From positions 930,001 to 994,000 of the forward strand of contig NZ_NPMR01000001.1 in NCBI RefSeq assembly GCF_002245215.1: a stretch of 64,000 bases of DNA. Reading direction: 5' to 3'. Positions 25,425-35,001 of the stretch are shown here, in pieces (position 1 is the stretch's first letter; each line of letters starts with the position of its first letter). The notes beneath the pieces are model-generated. The model was given only the letters and a program-made list of their open reading frames with translations. It ran no database searches and was not told where the DNA came from. This stretch comes from Microbacterium sp. Yaish 1. Its GTDB lineage: Bacteria > Actinomycetota > Actinomycetes > Actinomycetales > Microbacteriaceae. The position numbers and the translations under genes are program-made.

Positions 25425-26690
25425 TTAGCCGTTGGAGCATGCAGTGTCGAGGAACGCTGCGATCTCGTCTTCGTAACGGCCCCAAGTGAACCGCGAGGCA
25501 GTCTCCGCCGCGGCCGCGCCGACGCCCTCGAGGATTGTGCGATCTTCGAAGAGCCTCCACATGATGCTTGCCAGCTCCGAAGACGAACGGCTAGGCACAA
25601 TCCAGCCGTCGTGGTTGTCCGTGACAACGTCGCCAGCGAACGTCTCTTCGGATACGATCGCGGGCGTCCCTACCAGCATCGCTTCTATTCCTACAAGCCC
25701 GAACCCTTCGGCGAGGCTTGGCAAGACGAGCAAATCCGCGTCCGCCATTCGCGCCATGAGCGTCGCGCGCGGCATGGTGCCCAGAAAATCGACGAAATCG
25801 TAACGCTGCTCGATGAAACGGCGCATTGAGGGCGAGCACGGGCCAGCAACCTGCAGACTAACCGCTGCCTTCCCCAGCATCGCGGCTGCATCTAAGAGAT
25901 ATGATATTCCCTTTCGCTGATTCACTTGCCCAGCAAACAACACTCGCAACGGCCCCCGGCGCTTTAGTTTGTGACTCGAGGCAGCTCGTAAACTCGCTGC
26001 AACCTCATGATCCATGCTGGCCCCGAGGCTCATGACGTGCACACGACCGGACTCCACGCCGGCTTCCACAAACGTACGCTTCGCAAAGGTGCTGGGAACT
26101 ACTATGTCCGTAGCATGGGAAATCTCCGCCTCCAGCACGCTGCGACGTTCTACGCTTAGCGCCGCCCCCTGGAGAAACGGCTTCCACCCCGGGTTTGCTT
26201 CGGCTTCAGAGGCGAACGCGTCCACCATCCAGTCATGATGAGCGATCGGATAAAGCAGCACCTTCCTCGCCTGCGGGGCTGCCTGAAATCCCCCGAGTGC
26301 GGAGGTATATTGCCCGATAATCAGCTCCGGCCGCAGCCGATCGGAGAGGCGACGCGTCGTAGCACGGAATCGTGACATCCGGGCCGCAACCAGCGCATCC
26401 GAATCCGAAGATGACCTCGATCGAAACTGCTCATAGGCCGCAAGAGTCCGAGCACGGCCGACAACCCGAAATCCAGTAGCACTAGCTGGGAGACTTCGCC
26501 GTAAAACATGCCGCGAAAGCGGGTCCCCGAGGCTCGTTGCCGCGCGGGCGATTCGCATAAGCCGCGAGTCATAGGCCCACGAAGTAGAGGTGGCGTACAA
26601 ACAATGATCCGAAGAACGCGCCAGCACCGAAGCCCAGTAGATCGGCTCGGGGTGAGTGCCAGAATTCAGCACTAGCGAACGTGTCATCAT
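25425..26690 (-). CDS. GT4-family glycosyltransferase
   Basis: 421-residue cytoplasmic glycosyltransferase of the GT-B fold, probably adding one sugar to the lipid-linked repeat unit. The C-terminal donor-binding half has LRVLFAGQVNQRKGISYLLD, ADLLVLPSLAEGFGLVGIEA and MLVGTPAIVSEE, the GT4 E(x7)E pattern. The ATG at 26690 follows GGAG by nine bases. Base composition is lower in GC than the core genome, suggesting transfer of this part of the island. Its stop directly abuts the sugar-transferase stop. The donor sugar and linkage cannot be read. Confidence 0.88.
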   Translation of the reverse strand: MMTRSLVLNSGTHPEPIYWASVLARSSDHCLYATSTSWAYDSRLMRIARAATSLGDPLSRHVLRRSLPASATGFRVVGRARTLAAYEQFRSRSSSDSDALVAARMSRFRATTRRLSDRLRPELIIGQYTSALGGFQAAPQARKVLLYPIAHHDWMVDAFASEAEANPGWKPFLQGAALSVERRSVLEAEISHATDIVVPSTFAKRTFVEAGVESGRVHVMSLGASMDHEVAASLRAASSHKLKRRGPLRVLFAGQVNQRKGISYLLDAAAMLGKAAVSLQVAGPCSPSMRRFIEQRYDFVDFLGTMPRATLMARMADADLLVLPSLAEGFGLVGIEAMLVGTPAIVSEETFAGDVVTDNHDGWIVPSRSSSELASIMWRLFEDRTILEGVGAAAAETASRFTWGRYEDEIAAFLDTACSNG

Positions 26691-26981
26691 CGGCAAACAC
26701 TCCACGAGGATACGAATTCCGAGGTCCGTTTGACAGCAGCACCAACCCAGGCAGGCTTCCTGTCAGCCACAGGGCTGATCGCTGCAATGCCCAAAATTGG
26801 GCGATCCGTGTCGACCATCTACTCTAAGACCGCCAGAAGGAGACCCGCAAATAGACGAAACCGGCAAATGATCCGTACGCGTCCGCCACGCCGACCGGCT
26901 GATGTGGTGACGCTCACAACCCGCGTCAAAACTCGCGAGCTTGCCAGACTTCGAGTGCGACGAGGACCCCAGATACGACAT
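26691..26981. other. Gene-free gap inside the polysaccharide island
   Basis: 291 bases between two minus-strand genes. No frame has a convincing start, ribosome binding site or family similarity. The minus strand carries short hydrophobic stretches broken by stops, so a decayed membrane-protein gene is possible but not demonstrated. GC is lower than in the flanking core genome. Confidence 0.4.
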
Positions 26982-28229
26982 TCACTCGGACCCGAGAACA
27001 CGGTGCTCCCTCCGCATGGCAAGGACGTACCCCACGCCCCATCCGAGTATGCCCAGCAAAGCAGCCACTAGAGCAACAGCGCCGATTGGGTCATCAATAG
27101 GCGCATTGACACCCGCGGACACCGTCCAGCTGATAAAGATGGAAAAGGTAACCACCAAAATCCTCACGATGAGGCCGAGGAACTGGTATCCCAGCGCTGA
27201 CGAGGCGGCAGCCAACGGGCTAGTCCACGCACCCAAAATAGCCGCCACAAAGAGGACCGCGACAACGCGGATGGAATCACTCCATGAGATCCCCGCCGCC
27301 AAGATTATGATGGTGAACGCCAAGCCTACATAGAGGATTGTAGCCGCGAGCAGAACCATAACACTCTTCTTCACACGCGATCGGAGGTCGCGTAGCGCTT
27401 CGACGCTGGTGAGCCGCCAACTATTCAATCCGAATGACGCCATCAATGTCGTGTTCACGATATTCAGCGGGCCTAGCGCCGTCTGCAGAACTCTATAAAC
27501 GGCGGCGAGGGGCGTCGCTATGGTGAGCGTCGCGACCGCCATCGGCACCAAGTTCGCCGTGACGGAGAGTAAATTGTCGAGGCCGCTCCACCGCCCCAGC
27601 CGTAACGTTCCCGCCAAGGTTACCGTCGCCCTCGACTTCGGCCCTTCAGCTTTGATCGCAATGACGGCGCCAACCGCGCAGGCCAACGCTCCGCAAACGG
27701 ACCAACCGTACGCGAAGGACAGCCAACTCGGCTGCGCAATGACGATTAGCCCGCCAATCACGAGCATTCCCACCCATGCGATATCCATAATGACGGCATA
27801 TCTCGGCATGTCGCGCGATATGAACATATAGCGAACGAAATCCAAACCAACTGCAGCGATGCCAAATGCTGCTGCGGCCGGCACCGCAATGAATACCGCC
27901 TCAGAAGCCCCCATGACAAAAGGACAGATGGCAGCCACCGGCAGCGCGAATACTGGGACCGAGAACCAGGCCCACCGCGTGGGTATAGCCGCCGGCGCGC
28001 CCAGCTGTCGTCGAGCCGCAAGCGCCGGCGACAACAGCGTTGCTCGCTGCAAGATAACGGCAGACGATGCAAACAATTGCACCATGGCCAGTGGAACCAA
28101 TCCACCTGATCCGAGGACCCGTGAACCGACGATGAGCAGTATCGCACTCGCGGCAGCCGTAATCGCGCTGTCAACCCCTATCCAGAAGTCGGGTCTATCG
28201 AATCTTGCCACAGTCGACCGAATCTTCAC
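26982..28229 (-). CDS. Polysaccharide flippase-like membrane protein (Wzx type)
   Basis: 415-residue integral membrane protein with about twelve helices. It lies among glycosyltransferases and has the layout of the MOP/Wzx flippases: an N-terminal amphipathic start then DSAITAAASAILLIVGSRVL, a central LRLGRWSGLDNLLSVTANLV, and a C-terminal helical half (FLGLIVRILVVTFSIFISWT). It should move the lipid-linked repeat unit to the outer leaflet. GC is well below the window average; bases 27121-27180 are 30/60 GC. No ribosome binding site is strong before the ATG at 28229. Confidence 0.8.
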   Translation of the reverse strand: MKIRSTVARFDRPDFWIGVDSAITAAASAILLIVGSRVLGSGGLVPLAMVQLFASSAVILQRATLLSPALAARRQLGAPAAIPTRWAWFSVPVFALPVAAICPFVMGASEAVFIAVPAAAAFGIAAVGLDFVRYMFISRDMPRYAVIMDIAWVGMLVIGGLIVIAQPSWLSFAYGWSVCGALACAVGAVIAIKAEGPKSRATVTLAGTLRLGRWSGLDNLLSVTANLVPMAVATLTIATPLAAVYRVLQTALGPLNIVNTTLMASFGLNSWRLTSVEALRDLRSRVKKSVMVLLAATILYVGLAFTIIILAAGISWSDSIRVVAVLFVAAILGAWTSPLAAASSALGYQFLGLIVRILVVTFSIFISWTVSAGVNAPIDDPIGAVALVAALLGILGWGVGYVLAMRREHRVLGSE

Positions 28230-28494
28230 CTCAGCTGACTCGCTTCTGTCTCGGACCTGCTAGCAAAGAAGGGGATAGCACCCGGGTACGGCGCCCGTGC
28301 GTGATGCATTACCCTCGCGCGTCAGCCTCGCTATGGGGATGGACTCGAATGGTCTAACGGAGTCGCCTGATGGCGCTATCCCAGCCTACCGGGCTTGTCT
28401 AGTCGGTGGGAACGGCGCGGGACGGGTTCGATCCGTTCAGCCAGAACGACTAGCTGACATGCCAGATGTCCGAAGACGAGTTGCTCCCCGACCT
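28230..28494. other. Gene-free gap inside the polysaccharide island
   Basis: 265 bases between two minus-strand genes with no supported reading frame. A tRNA T-arm-like hairpin at 28421-28437 has no accompanying acceptor or anticodon arm. The gap probably holds the promoter for the flippase and its downstream glycosyltransferase. Confidence 0.4.
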
Positions 28495-29601
28495 TCACCC
28501 CGTCCGTTCGAAGCTGCTGAGGAAGACCTCCGCGAACGCCTCGGGGGTGTGACGCGCAATCGCGGGGTCGCGACGCGGACCGGCCCAAGCTTGTCGGGAG
28601 TCCGCCATCGCTTGTTGCAAACCAGTGGCCGGCGGACACACATAGACCCCGGGCATACCGGACACGCTCTGCGCGACTCCGGCCTGATCACTGACCACAA
28701 CGTGCCGGCCGGCGGCGAGCGCCTCATTCACGACCAGACCCCAGACTTCCTCTGTCGACGGGAGAACAAGAGTGTGGTGGTCTGCCATCAGGTTCGGGAG
28801 CAGCTCGTATGCCAAGCTGCCGACGAACTGGACGGTCGAACCCAGGCCCGATCGGGCGACCAGATGTTCGAGACTCGCGCCTTGCTCGCCGGTTCCGACG
28901 ATTGTCAGCGAATCTTCCGGGCGCCTGCAGCGAGCAAACGCATGGATAAGTCCGTCGACATTCTTACGCTCAATCAGCTGCCCAACGAACAGATAACGAT
29001 GCCCCTCGCCCTCGGGAGCTAGATGCGCGACCGCGGCGAACCGGGCTACATCGACCGCATTGAACCCCTCGAAGATCCTGGACTCGTGCACCCCGAGGTC
29101 GCGCAGCGCGTCGGCAGCAGCAGGCCCGGGTACCACGACAGCATCCATGCTACGGAAGAACCTGCCTCGAGCTCGAGCGATGGGGCCAGCGTGATGCCGC
29201 TGAGACATGCGAGTCGATTCATAGAACCCGACTCGCCTCACGCCGAGCCGTCCCGCCGCAGCAGACAGTTGCCAGCATGCCGGCGATTCCCAAGCCCCGA
29301 GCAGGACGGCGTCACAGCCGTCAACTAAGCGGGAGGCCGATTCGCGCAGACCGTAGTAACGGCGCTCCCCGCGACCGACGCGCATGGTCCGCAGGGTGGA
29401 GATGTCTAGACCACTCGAGCGCGCAGACGAGACGGTCCACTCCGCGGATCGTCGCCCCGCAGACAGCAGCTCTTCATCGTCCTGCAAGAGGCGGATCCTC
29501 AGCTCGACATTCTCGGCGAGAGACTCCCAGACCGGCATCCGGTAAGGCGCGGCATTATTGGTCACCCAGAGGACGCGGGGCTTCCCAGACAGCGATGACA
29601 C
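28495..29601 (-). CDS. GT4-family glycosyltransferase
   Basis: 368-residue cytoplasmic glycosyltransferase. It starts PRVLWVTNNAAPYRMPVWES, a typical N-terminal strand and glycine-free loop for this group. The donor-binding half shows YLFVGQLIERKNVDGLIHAF, LPSTEEVWGLVVNEALAAGR and HVVVSDQAG, matching GT4 enzymes. The GTG at 29601 is chosen because GGGGAG lies just upstream. It belongs to the minus-strand half of the polysaccharide island; the next gene upstream ends 237 bases away. The sugar it transfers is unknown. Confidence 0.88.
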   Translation of the reverse strand: MSSLSGKPRVLWVTNNAAPYRMPVWESLAENVELRIRLLQDDEELLSAGRRSAEWTVSSARSSGLDISTLRTMRVGRGERRYYGLRESASRLVDGCDAVLLGAWESPACWQLSAAAGRLGVRRVGFYESTRMSQRHHAGPIARARGRFFRSMDAVVVPGPAAADALRDLGVHESRIFEGFNAVDVARFAAVAHLAPEGEGHRYLFVGQLIERKNVDGLIHAFARCRRPEDSLTIVGTGEQGASLEHLVARSGLGSTVQFVGSLAYELLPNLMADHHTLVLPSTEEVWGLVVNEALAAGRHVVVSDQAGVAQSVSGMPGVYVCPPATGLQQAMADSRQAWAGPRRDPAIARHTPEAFAEVFLSSFERTG

Positions 29602-29838
29602 ACAAGCTCCCCAGCGGCCCGACGGCAGGAAAGACCGTCGGGGCCACAATGGTCATTTCGGGTATGACAATCGTGGAGTCGAAGCCCCCCCGCGAGCGGA
29701 GTCCCCTAGGCCCTCATCGAGGTCGCTGTCGGAGCGTACCGCATAACGCGAACCGGATCGTTCGCTTCGGATGCCGGACGATGAACATCTTGCCGCAGTC
29801 GTGTGAACGGTGACACCCGTCGCACTCGCTCGCTCGCC

Positions 29839-30939
29839 TCATCCGTCCAGCATCGAACGAACGCCGCGTTGAAAGTTCGCGACCATGTCGCGCAGCCTTG
29901 GGGGGTGAGGCCAATCCTCAGCAGGGTGCGATGGTGCTCCGCGCATCGCCACGCCCATGGTCTCGGCGAACGTCCCTGCGTCATCAGCCACGAGCTTGGC
30001 GAGGCTGCCACCCCGCAGGTACTCGAGTTCAGGAGCATGCCAGGGCCAGTCCGTGGTGATGAGCGGTGTACGAGCCGCTAGACAGTCGACCGCGAGCAAC
30101 CCGACACGGCCCGGATTGACGACCGCTCGCGCTCCGCGCAAGACAGCAGCCTTGTCGGTGACACCGCCGTAGCCCAGCCTGGTCACCTGTCCACGAGCGA
30201 CTGCCCGGCCCAGAAGCTCGGCCTGGTCGCCGCGGCCGAGCACCACGATGTGCACGTCGATGCCTCGTCGGTGGGCGATGTCCAGCGACTCTGCGAGGAA
30301 TCTGATTCGTTTGCTCTCGTCGAGACCACCGATGTACGCGAGATAGGGGGCGTCGGGTACACCGCGCTCACTCAGCGCCGCACGCGCCCCCGCGACCGAC
30401 AGCTGGTCCAGCGCGCGCAACAATTCGTCAGAGTCGATGGTGTTCATGACGGTAGTGATATTGCGCGGGCTTACACCGGTGTTCCTGGCGAACTCCGCGC
30501 CCCCGGGGGTATACGCGAAGACGTGGTGAGCGCGTCGTAGCTGCCATCGTTCGACCAGGCCGTCCACGACGTTCAGAGGAGAGGTGTAGGACGCGATGTG
30601 GCCCCACACGCCCACGCGAGTCTCTCCCCGGCGCGCCAGCGCGGAGACCGCGTCCAACGATGACCCCTGGTGTGGCACGATGACCGCTTCAGATCCGCGC
30701 CAAAGCGAACGTGAGTAAGTGAGCGACAGATGCCGGCCGCCGATCTCGACTATTCGCGGCGCCACTGTCTCGAGCCACTCCGCCGTGGCAGCATCTCCCC
30801 GCGCCTTCTGGCTCTTCGTCGGCTCTCCCGCGATGACTCGTAGGCGAACGTCGTCGTCTCGAAGCGCCTGAGCCAAGCCATCGAAGAAGGCCACGCGGTA
30901 GCGCGGCACGTAGGGCTGCACGATCGACAGCTCACGCAT
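29839..30939 (-). CDS. Glycosyltransferase (GT4-like)
   Basis: 366-residue GT-B glycosyltransferase. It opens with RELSIVQPYVPRYRVAFFDG and has the donor-site segments YLAYIGGLDESKRIRFLAES and VVNPGRVGLLAVDCLAARTP. The usual EGFGL-type loop is replaced by NPGRVGLLAVD, which places it in the more divergent GT4-like group. The ATG at 30939 overlaps the stop of the upstream glycosyltransferase by eight bases, so the two are coupled. Function within the pathway is inferred only from context. Confidence 0.86.
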   Translation of the reverse strand: MRELSIVQPYVPRYRVAFFDGLAQALRDDDVRLRVIAGEPTKSQKARGDAATAEWLETVAPRIVEIGGRHLSLTYSRSLWRGSEAVIVPHQGSSLDAVSALARRGETRVGVWGHIASYTSPLNVVDGLVERWQLRRAHHVFAYTPGGAEFARNTGVSPRNITTVMNTIDSDELLRALDQLSVAGARAALSERGVPDAPYLAYIGGLDESKRIRFLAESLDIAHRRGIDVHIVVLGRGDQAELLGRAVARGQVTRLGYGGVTDKAAVLRGARAVVNPGRVGLLAVDCLAARTPLITTDWPWHAPELEYLRGGSLAKLVADDAGTFAETMGVAMRGAPSHPAEDWPHPPRLRDMVANFQRGVRSMLDG

Positions 30940-32059
30940 GCCGTGCCGGTTCCTGAGCGAGCTCATACTCCCGCTCCAGCGTCGCCGCGACAGCTTCAAT
31001 GTCGAGTTCCGTTTCCACGTAACGCCGCGCGCCGTCGCGCAGCTCTTTCGAGCGCGCTGGCGACCTCCACACCTCTTGCACGGCATTCGCCAGCGCTTCG
31101 ACGGAGCCGTCTGTCACCATCGCGGCGCCATATCGTTCACAATCGCGCGCAATGCCAAGCGACGAGGTGGTCACGACAGGAGTCCCCGCGATGAAGGCCT
31201 CGAGGACGGACATCGGGAACACCTCGTTCACTGAGGGAAGCACGTACACCCGAGCGGACGCGAGAGCATCGGCGGTCTCCGATGGCGGAAGCGGCCCCGA
31301 CCACACGAGCCGGTCACCCATCCGCGCCGCGTCGATCGCGGCTGCGACTTTGCCGCCTTCGCCTTCGTCGGGTCCGATGATCCGGAACGTCGTAGTCGGC
31401 AGGCGATCCGCCAGCAGCCGGGCCATCTCGACGAACGCCAGGGGCCGCTTGCGCTCGTGCAGTCGAGCAAGAAACACAACCTCGTCACGTCGACCGTCAT
31501 AGGGCGGCGGCGGCGTGGGCTCCACACCGTTGACAAGGCGCGTCACGCGTGCGGCGGATGCGAGATCAGCGAGATCGGCATGCTCCCGCTCCGTCAGGAC
31601 GAGCCAGGCCCGCGCACGCCGCAACACTCTTCGCATCGCGACGGCATCGAGCAGCTTGGCGAGGAGACGATCGGAGGCGTCCACCATGCCGTGGGGCTGC
31701 ACGACAAAGGGGACCCCCGACGTCGCGGACAGCATCGCCGCGGGGAGGGTGACCAGGTCACGGGCGAGATGGATGTGCGCGACGTCGGTGTCGCTGAGGT
31801 CACGACGCAACGCTCGCTGCATCCCCTCCGGCCACAGCGTGGCAAATCCGCCAAAAGGCGCCAGCCGCCGAGCGGGAAAGGTACGCAACCGGTAGCCGTC
31901 CTGGACAACATCGTTCGCCTCGTCACGCGGACTGCCGGCGTAAACCGTGACCTCGTGCCCGCGGCGAGCCAGGGCCTTAGCTTGGGCGAGAGCGACCCGC
32001 GTCGGCCCGCCGAACGCGCCGTCCGACGACGAATAGGTGACGACGTGCGCGATTTTCAC
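30932..32059 (-). CDS. GT4-family glycosyltransferase
   Basis: 375-residue GT-B glycosyltransferase. The acceptor half begins KIAHVVTYSSSDGAFGGPTR and contains DVAHIHLARDLVTLPAAML and FVVQPHGMVD. The donor half has VVFLARLHERKRPLAFVEMA, YVLPSVNEVFPMSVLEAFIA and GTPVVTTSSLGIA, a clear GT4 signature. The GTG at 32059 overlaps the upstream acetyltransferase stop as GTGA; the longer open frame upstream is antisense-like and rejected. It forms a coupled trio with 32056-32631 and 29839-30939. Confidence 0.9.
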   Translation of the reverse strand: MKIAHVVTYSSSDGAFGGPTRVALAQAKALARRGHEVTVYAGSPRDEANDVVQDGYRLRTFPARRLAPFGGFATLWPEGMQRALRRDLSDTDVAHIHLARDLVTLPAAMLSATSGVPFVVQPHGMVDASDRLLAKLLDAVAMRRVLRRARAWLVLTEREHADLADLASAARVTRLVNGVEPTPPPPYDGRRDEVVFLARLHERKRPLAFVEMARLLADRLPTTTFRIIGPDEGEGGKVAAAIDAARMGDRLVWSGPLPPSETADALASARVYVLPSVNEVFPMSVLEAFIAGTPVVTTSSLGIARDCERYGAAMVTDGSVEALANAVQEVWRSPARSKELRDGARRYVETELDIEAVAATLEREYELAQEPARHA

Positions 32060-32631
32060 TCGGGCACGGCCGTCTTCGAGAAGCGCGGAGCGACGTACGC
32101 CAGCGGATTGCCGCCCCACACCTCGGCATCCGGAACGAGGCGTCCGTCGATCAGGCTCAACGGGCGCACGAGCGCGCTCCGTCCTACGCGGCTCCCCCCG
32201 AGCACGACGCACCGGGATGTGATCCATGCCCCGTCCCCGATGTGGACCGGGCGCGTGATCAGCGCCATGTCGCGTCGGTGCGCATGGCTACCCGTAGTGA
32301 TGAAGGTCTCCTGCGAGATGACGGCATCATGACCGACATACACATGATCCTGGTTGTGGAACCAGACGCCTTCTCCGATCCATGAGCGGTCTCCAATATG
32401 GAGCTTCCACGGAAACTTGACCCGCGTCCGCGGGCGGAAGACGACTCCGCGACCGATCTCGGCGCCGAACGCGCGAAGGGCGCGGATGCGTAAGCCGGAG
32501 CTGATCTGCCACGGATTGGTGACGAGCAGGAGTTCGACCACTGCCCACAGGTAGACCTGCCAAGTGGGACGGCCCCAGGCCGCACGCTCGCCAGGCGCCT
32601 GGGAGAGGTCGATCACCGGGATGTCATCCAA
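32056..32631 (-). CDS. Hexapeptide-repeat acetyltransferase (WcaF-like)
   Basis: 191-residue left-handed beta-helix O-acetyltransferase, predicted to acetylate a sugar of the exopolysaccharide using acetyl-CoA. Hexapeptide repeats run through residues ~55-170 (FGAEIGRGVVFRPRTRV, IGDRSWIGEGVWFHNQDHVY, VGHDAVISQETFITTG). The active-site His lies in the GSHAHRRD segment, and VWGGNPLAYV closes the family pattern. The start is TTG at 32631, supported by a GGAGG exactly seven bases upstream. It is the first gene of the coupled minus-strand trio and is divergent from the WcaI-like gene 40 bases away. Confidence 0.9.
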   Translation of the reverse strand: MDDIPVIDLSQAPGERAAWGRPTWQVYLWAVVELLLVTNPWQISSGLRIRALRAFGAEIGRGVVFRPRTRVKFPWKLHIGDRSWIGEGVWFHNQDHVYVGHDAVISQETFITTGSHAHRRDMALITRPVHIGDGAWITSRCVVLGGSRVGRSALVRPLSLIDGRLVPDAEVWGGNPLAYVAPRFSKTAVPE

Positions 32632-32671
32632 TGTGCGCCCTCCGTAACGACTGCGAAACGATGCCCGCTAT

Positions 32672-33976
32672 ATGGTCGGGGGTATGCCGAAGGATGCCCC
32701 CGCTGTCACTGTAGTCGGCATCAACTACCCCCCGGAGCCCACAGGCATCGCCCCGTACACCGGAGCGATGACTCGGGGCCTCGCCGCCCGCGGAAACCGC
32801 GTGCGAGCGGTAACGGCTCACCCTCATTATCCGGACTGGCAGGTCGCGCCAGGTTACGGCCAGTGGTCGCGCCGTGAACATCTCGCGTCGGTCGCGGTGC
32901 ACCGGGTCCGGCACTACGTGCCGCGCCCTCCAACGGGTCTACGAAGGCTGCTCTCGGAGATCACTTTCGGTGTCCGGGCGGCGATGACACGGTGGGGCCG
33001 GCCTAACGTTCTGGTGTTCGTGTCTCCAGCGCTCTTCGCGACGTGCATCGGCATGCTCCGCGCGAAACTCACCCACAGACGCACTCCAACTGTCGTCTGG
33101 GTGCAGGACCTGTACAGTCTCGGGCTTGCCGAAACCGGTCAAGGCGCCGGCGTCACCGGGCGGATTATGAGGCTCGCCGAGGGCAGCGTTCTGAGAGCGG
33201 CAGACAAGGTCGTCGTCATCCACGACCGATTCGCTCGCCGCGTTTCGGACGACTTCGGGGTGGCTCGCGACCGCATCAGTGTCGTGCGGAACTGGACGCA
33301 CCTGCCCTCCTTGCCCGCGGTGGATCGAGCTGCTGTCCGCAAGAGCCTCGGGTGGGGCGACGAGACCGTCGTACTGCACGCCGGCAATATGGGAGTCAAG
33401 CAGGGGCTCGAGAACGTCGTCGAAGCGGCTCGTCTTTCGGATGACACTAAGGCCGGCGTACGTTTCGTCCTTCTCGGAAACGGCGGCGAGCGGGCCGCAC
33501 TCGAGTCGTCGGCGGAGGGCGTGACTCAACTCGATTTCCTCGACCCTTTGCCAGACGCTCAGTTCGCGACAGCTCTGGCCGCCGCCGATGTTCTCCTTGT
33601 GAACGAGAAGCCCGGCGTCTCGGAGATGGCTGTGCCGAGCAAGCTCACCTCATACTTCTCGACAGGCCGCCCCGTGCTGGCCGCTACCGACGAGAGCGGC
33701 ATTACGGCCGAAGAGATTCGCGCTGCTGAGGCGGGAGTGGTTGTTCCGGCGGGCTCTCCGTCAGCGCTCCTCGAAGCGGCCGTTTCTCTCGGTCGTGATG
33801 CCGCGCGCGCCGACGCGCTGGGTGCTAGTGGGCGTCGGTACAGAGAGACCGTTCTCGACGAATCCTTCGCGATCGATCGCTTCGCTAACCTACTGGAGCA
33901 GCTCATCCGTGGGGGACATGAGCAGCATGGAGCTCCCTCGACTCGTCATAGCCCCCCGGATGGAGCTTCATCTTGA
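32672..33976 (+). CDS. WcaI-like glycosyltransferase (colanic-acid fucosyltransferase type)
   Basis: 434-residue GT4 enzyme. The opening [20 protein letters not shown] and [18 protein letters not shown] are characteristic of WcaI, which in colanic acid synthesis transfers fucose. The donor half has [40 protein letters not shown] and [19 protein letters not shown]. An ATG at 32684 is an alternative start; neither has a strong ribosome binding site. It overlaps the gmd start as TTGA, and gmd and fcl make GDP-L-fucose directly downstream, which supports a fucosyltransferase role. Confidence 0.9.
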   Translation: MVGGMPKDAPAVTVVGINYPPEPTGIAPYTGAMTRGLAARGNRVRAVTAHPHYPDWQVAPGYGQWSRREHLASVAVHRVRHYVPRPPTGLRRLLSEITFGVRAAMTRWGRPNVLVFVSPALFATCIGMLRAKLTHRRTPTVVWVQDLYSLGLAETGQGAGVTGRIMRLAEGSVLRAADKVVVIHDRFARRVSDDFGVARDRISVVRNWTHLPSLPAVDRAAVRKSLGWGDETVVLHAGNMGVKQGLENVVEAARLSDDTKAGVRFVLLGNGGERAALESSAEGVTQLDFLDPLPDAQFATALAAADVLLVNEKPGVSEMAVPSKLTSYFSTGRPVLAATDESGITAEEIRAAEAGVVVPAGSPSALLEAAVSLGRDAARADALGASGRRYRETVLDESFAIDRFANLLEQLIRGGHEQHGAPSTRHSPPDGASS

Positions 33977-35001
33977 CCAAGCGCGCACTCATCACCGGCA
34001 TCACGGGCCAGGATGGTTCCTACCTCGCAGAGCTACTGCTGTCGAAGGGATACGAGGTGCACGGCCTGATTCGCCGCGCGTCTACCTTCAACACGCACCG
34101 GATCGACCACCTCTACGTCGACCCTCACGAGCCCGGCGCCAAGCTGTTCCTGCACTACGGTGACCTCTCCGACGGCGCGCGCATGGTCACGCTCATGTCG
34201 GAGATCAACCCCGACGAGGTTTACAACCTGGCCGCGCAGTCGCACGTGCGAGTTTCGTTCGACGAGCCCGAGCACACGGCCGACACCACCGGCACCGGCA
34301 CGATCCGATTGCTCGAGGCAGTTCGCCTCTCGGGAATCACGACCCGCTTTTACCAGGCATCGACCTCCGAGCTCTACGGCGCCACTCCCCCGCCGCAGAA
34401 CGAAGAGACTCCGTTCTACCCCCGCTCGCCCTATGGCGTCGCGAAGCTGTACTCGTACTGGATCACCAAGAACTACCGCGAGGCGTACGACATGTTCGCG
34501 GTCAACGGCATCCTCTTCAACCACGAGTCGCCGCGTCGCGGCGAGACATTCGTGACGCGCAAGATCACGCGTGCCGTCGCTCGCATCAAGGCGGGCGTTC
34601 AGAAAGACATCTACCTCGGCAACCTCGACTCCATCCGCGACTGGGGGTACGCCGCCGAGTACGTCGAAGGCATGTGGCGGATGCTGCAGGTCGACGAGCC
34701 CGAGGACTTCGTTCTCGCCACCGGTGTCGGCTACACGATCCGCGACTTCCTGGAAACGGCGTTCGGACACGTCGGCCTCGACTGGCGGGAGTACGTGAAG
34801 TTCGACGAGCGCTACCTGCGTCCCACCGAGGTCGACGCCCTCATCGGCGAGCCCGCGAAGGCTGCGGACAAGCTCGGCTGGGTTCCCACCATCGATGGGA
34901 AGGAACTGGCGAAGCTGATGGTTGATGCAGACGTGGAAGCACTCGAACAGGGCCCCGATTGGATCGACACTGTGAAGCTCGCCTCGTGGGGCCACAAGTG
35001 A
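33973..35001 (+). CDS. gmd: GDP-mannose 4,6-dehydratase
   Basis: 342-residue cytoplasmic enzyme of the extended short-chain dehydrogenase family. It converts GDP-D-mannose to GDP-4-keto-6-deoxy-D-mannose, the first step to GDP-L-fucose. The NADP motif GITGQDG is at residues 9-15, STSELYG at 130-136 gives the catalytic Thr and Glu, and Tyr154/Lys158 (YGVAK) complete the active site. [17 protein letters not shown] is a Gmd hallmark. The start is TTG at 33973, with GGAG seven bases upstream, overlapping the WcaI-like stop. The stop overlaps the fcl start as GTGA, so the three genes are coupled. Confidence 0.97.
   Translation: MTKRALITGITGQDGSYLAELLLSKGYEVHGLIRRASTFNTHRIDHLYVDPHEPGAKLFLHYGDLSDGARMVTLMSEINPDEVYNLAAQSHVRVSFDEPEHTADTTGTGTIRLLEAVRLSGITTRFYQASTSELYGATPPPQNEETPFYPRSPYGVAKLYSYWITKNYREAYDMFAVNGILFNHESPRRGETFVTRKITRAVARIKAGVQKDIYLGNLDSIRDWGYAAEYVEGMWRMLQVDEPEDFVLATGVGYTIRDFLETAFGHVGLDWREYVKFDERYLRPTEVDALIGEPAKAADKLGWVPTIDGKELAKLMVDADVEALEQGPDWIDTVKLASWGHK

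Noticed and set aside
28421-28437. tRNA T-arm-like hairpin GACGGGTTCGATCCGTT
   Set aside because: No acceptor, D or anticodon arm can be built around it.
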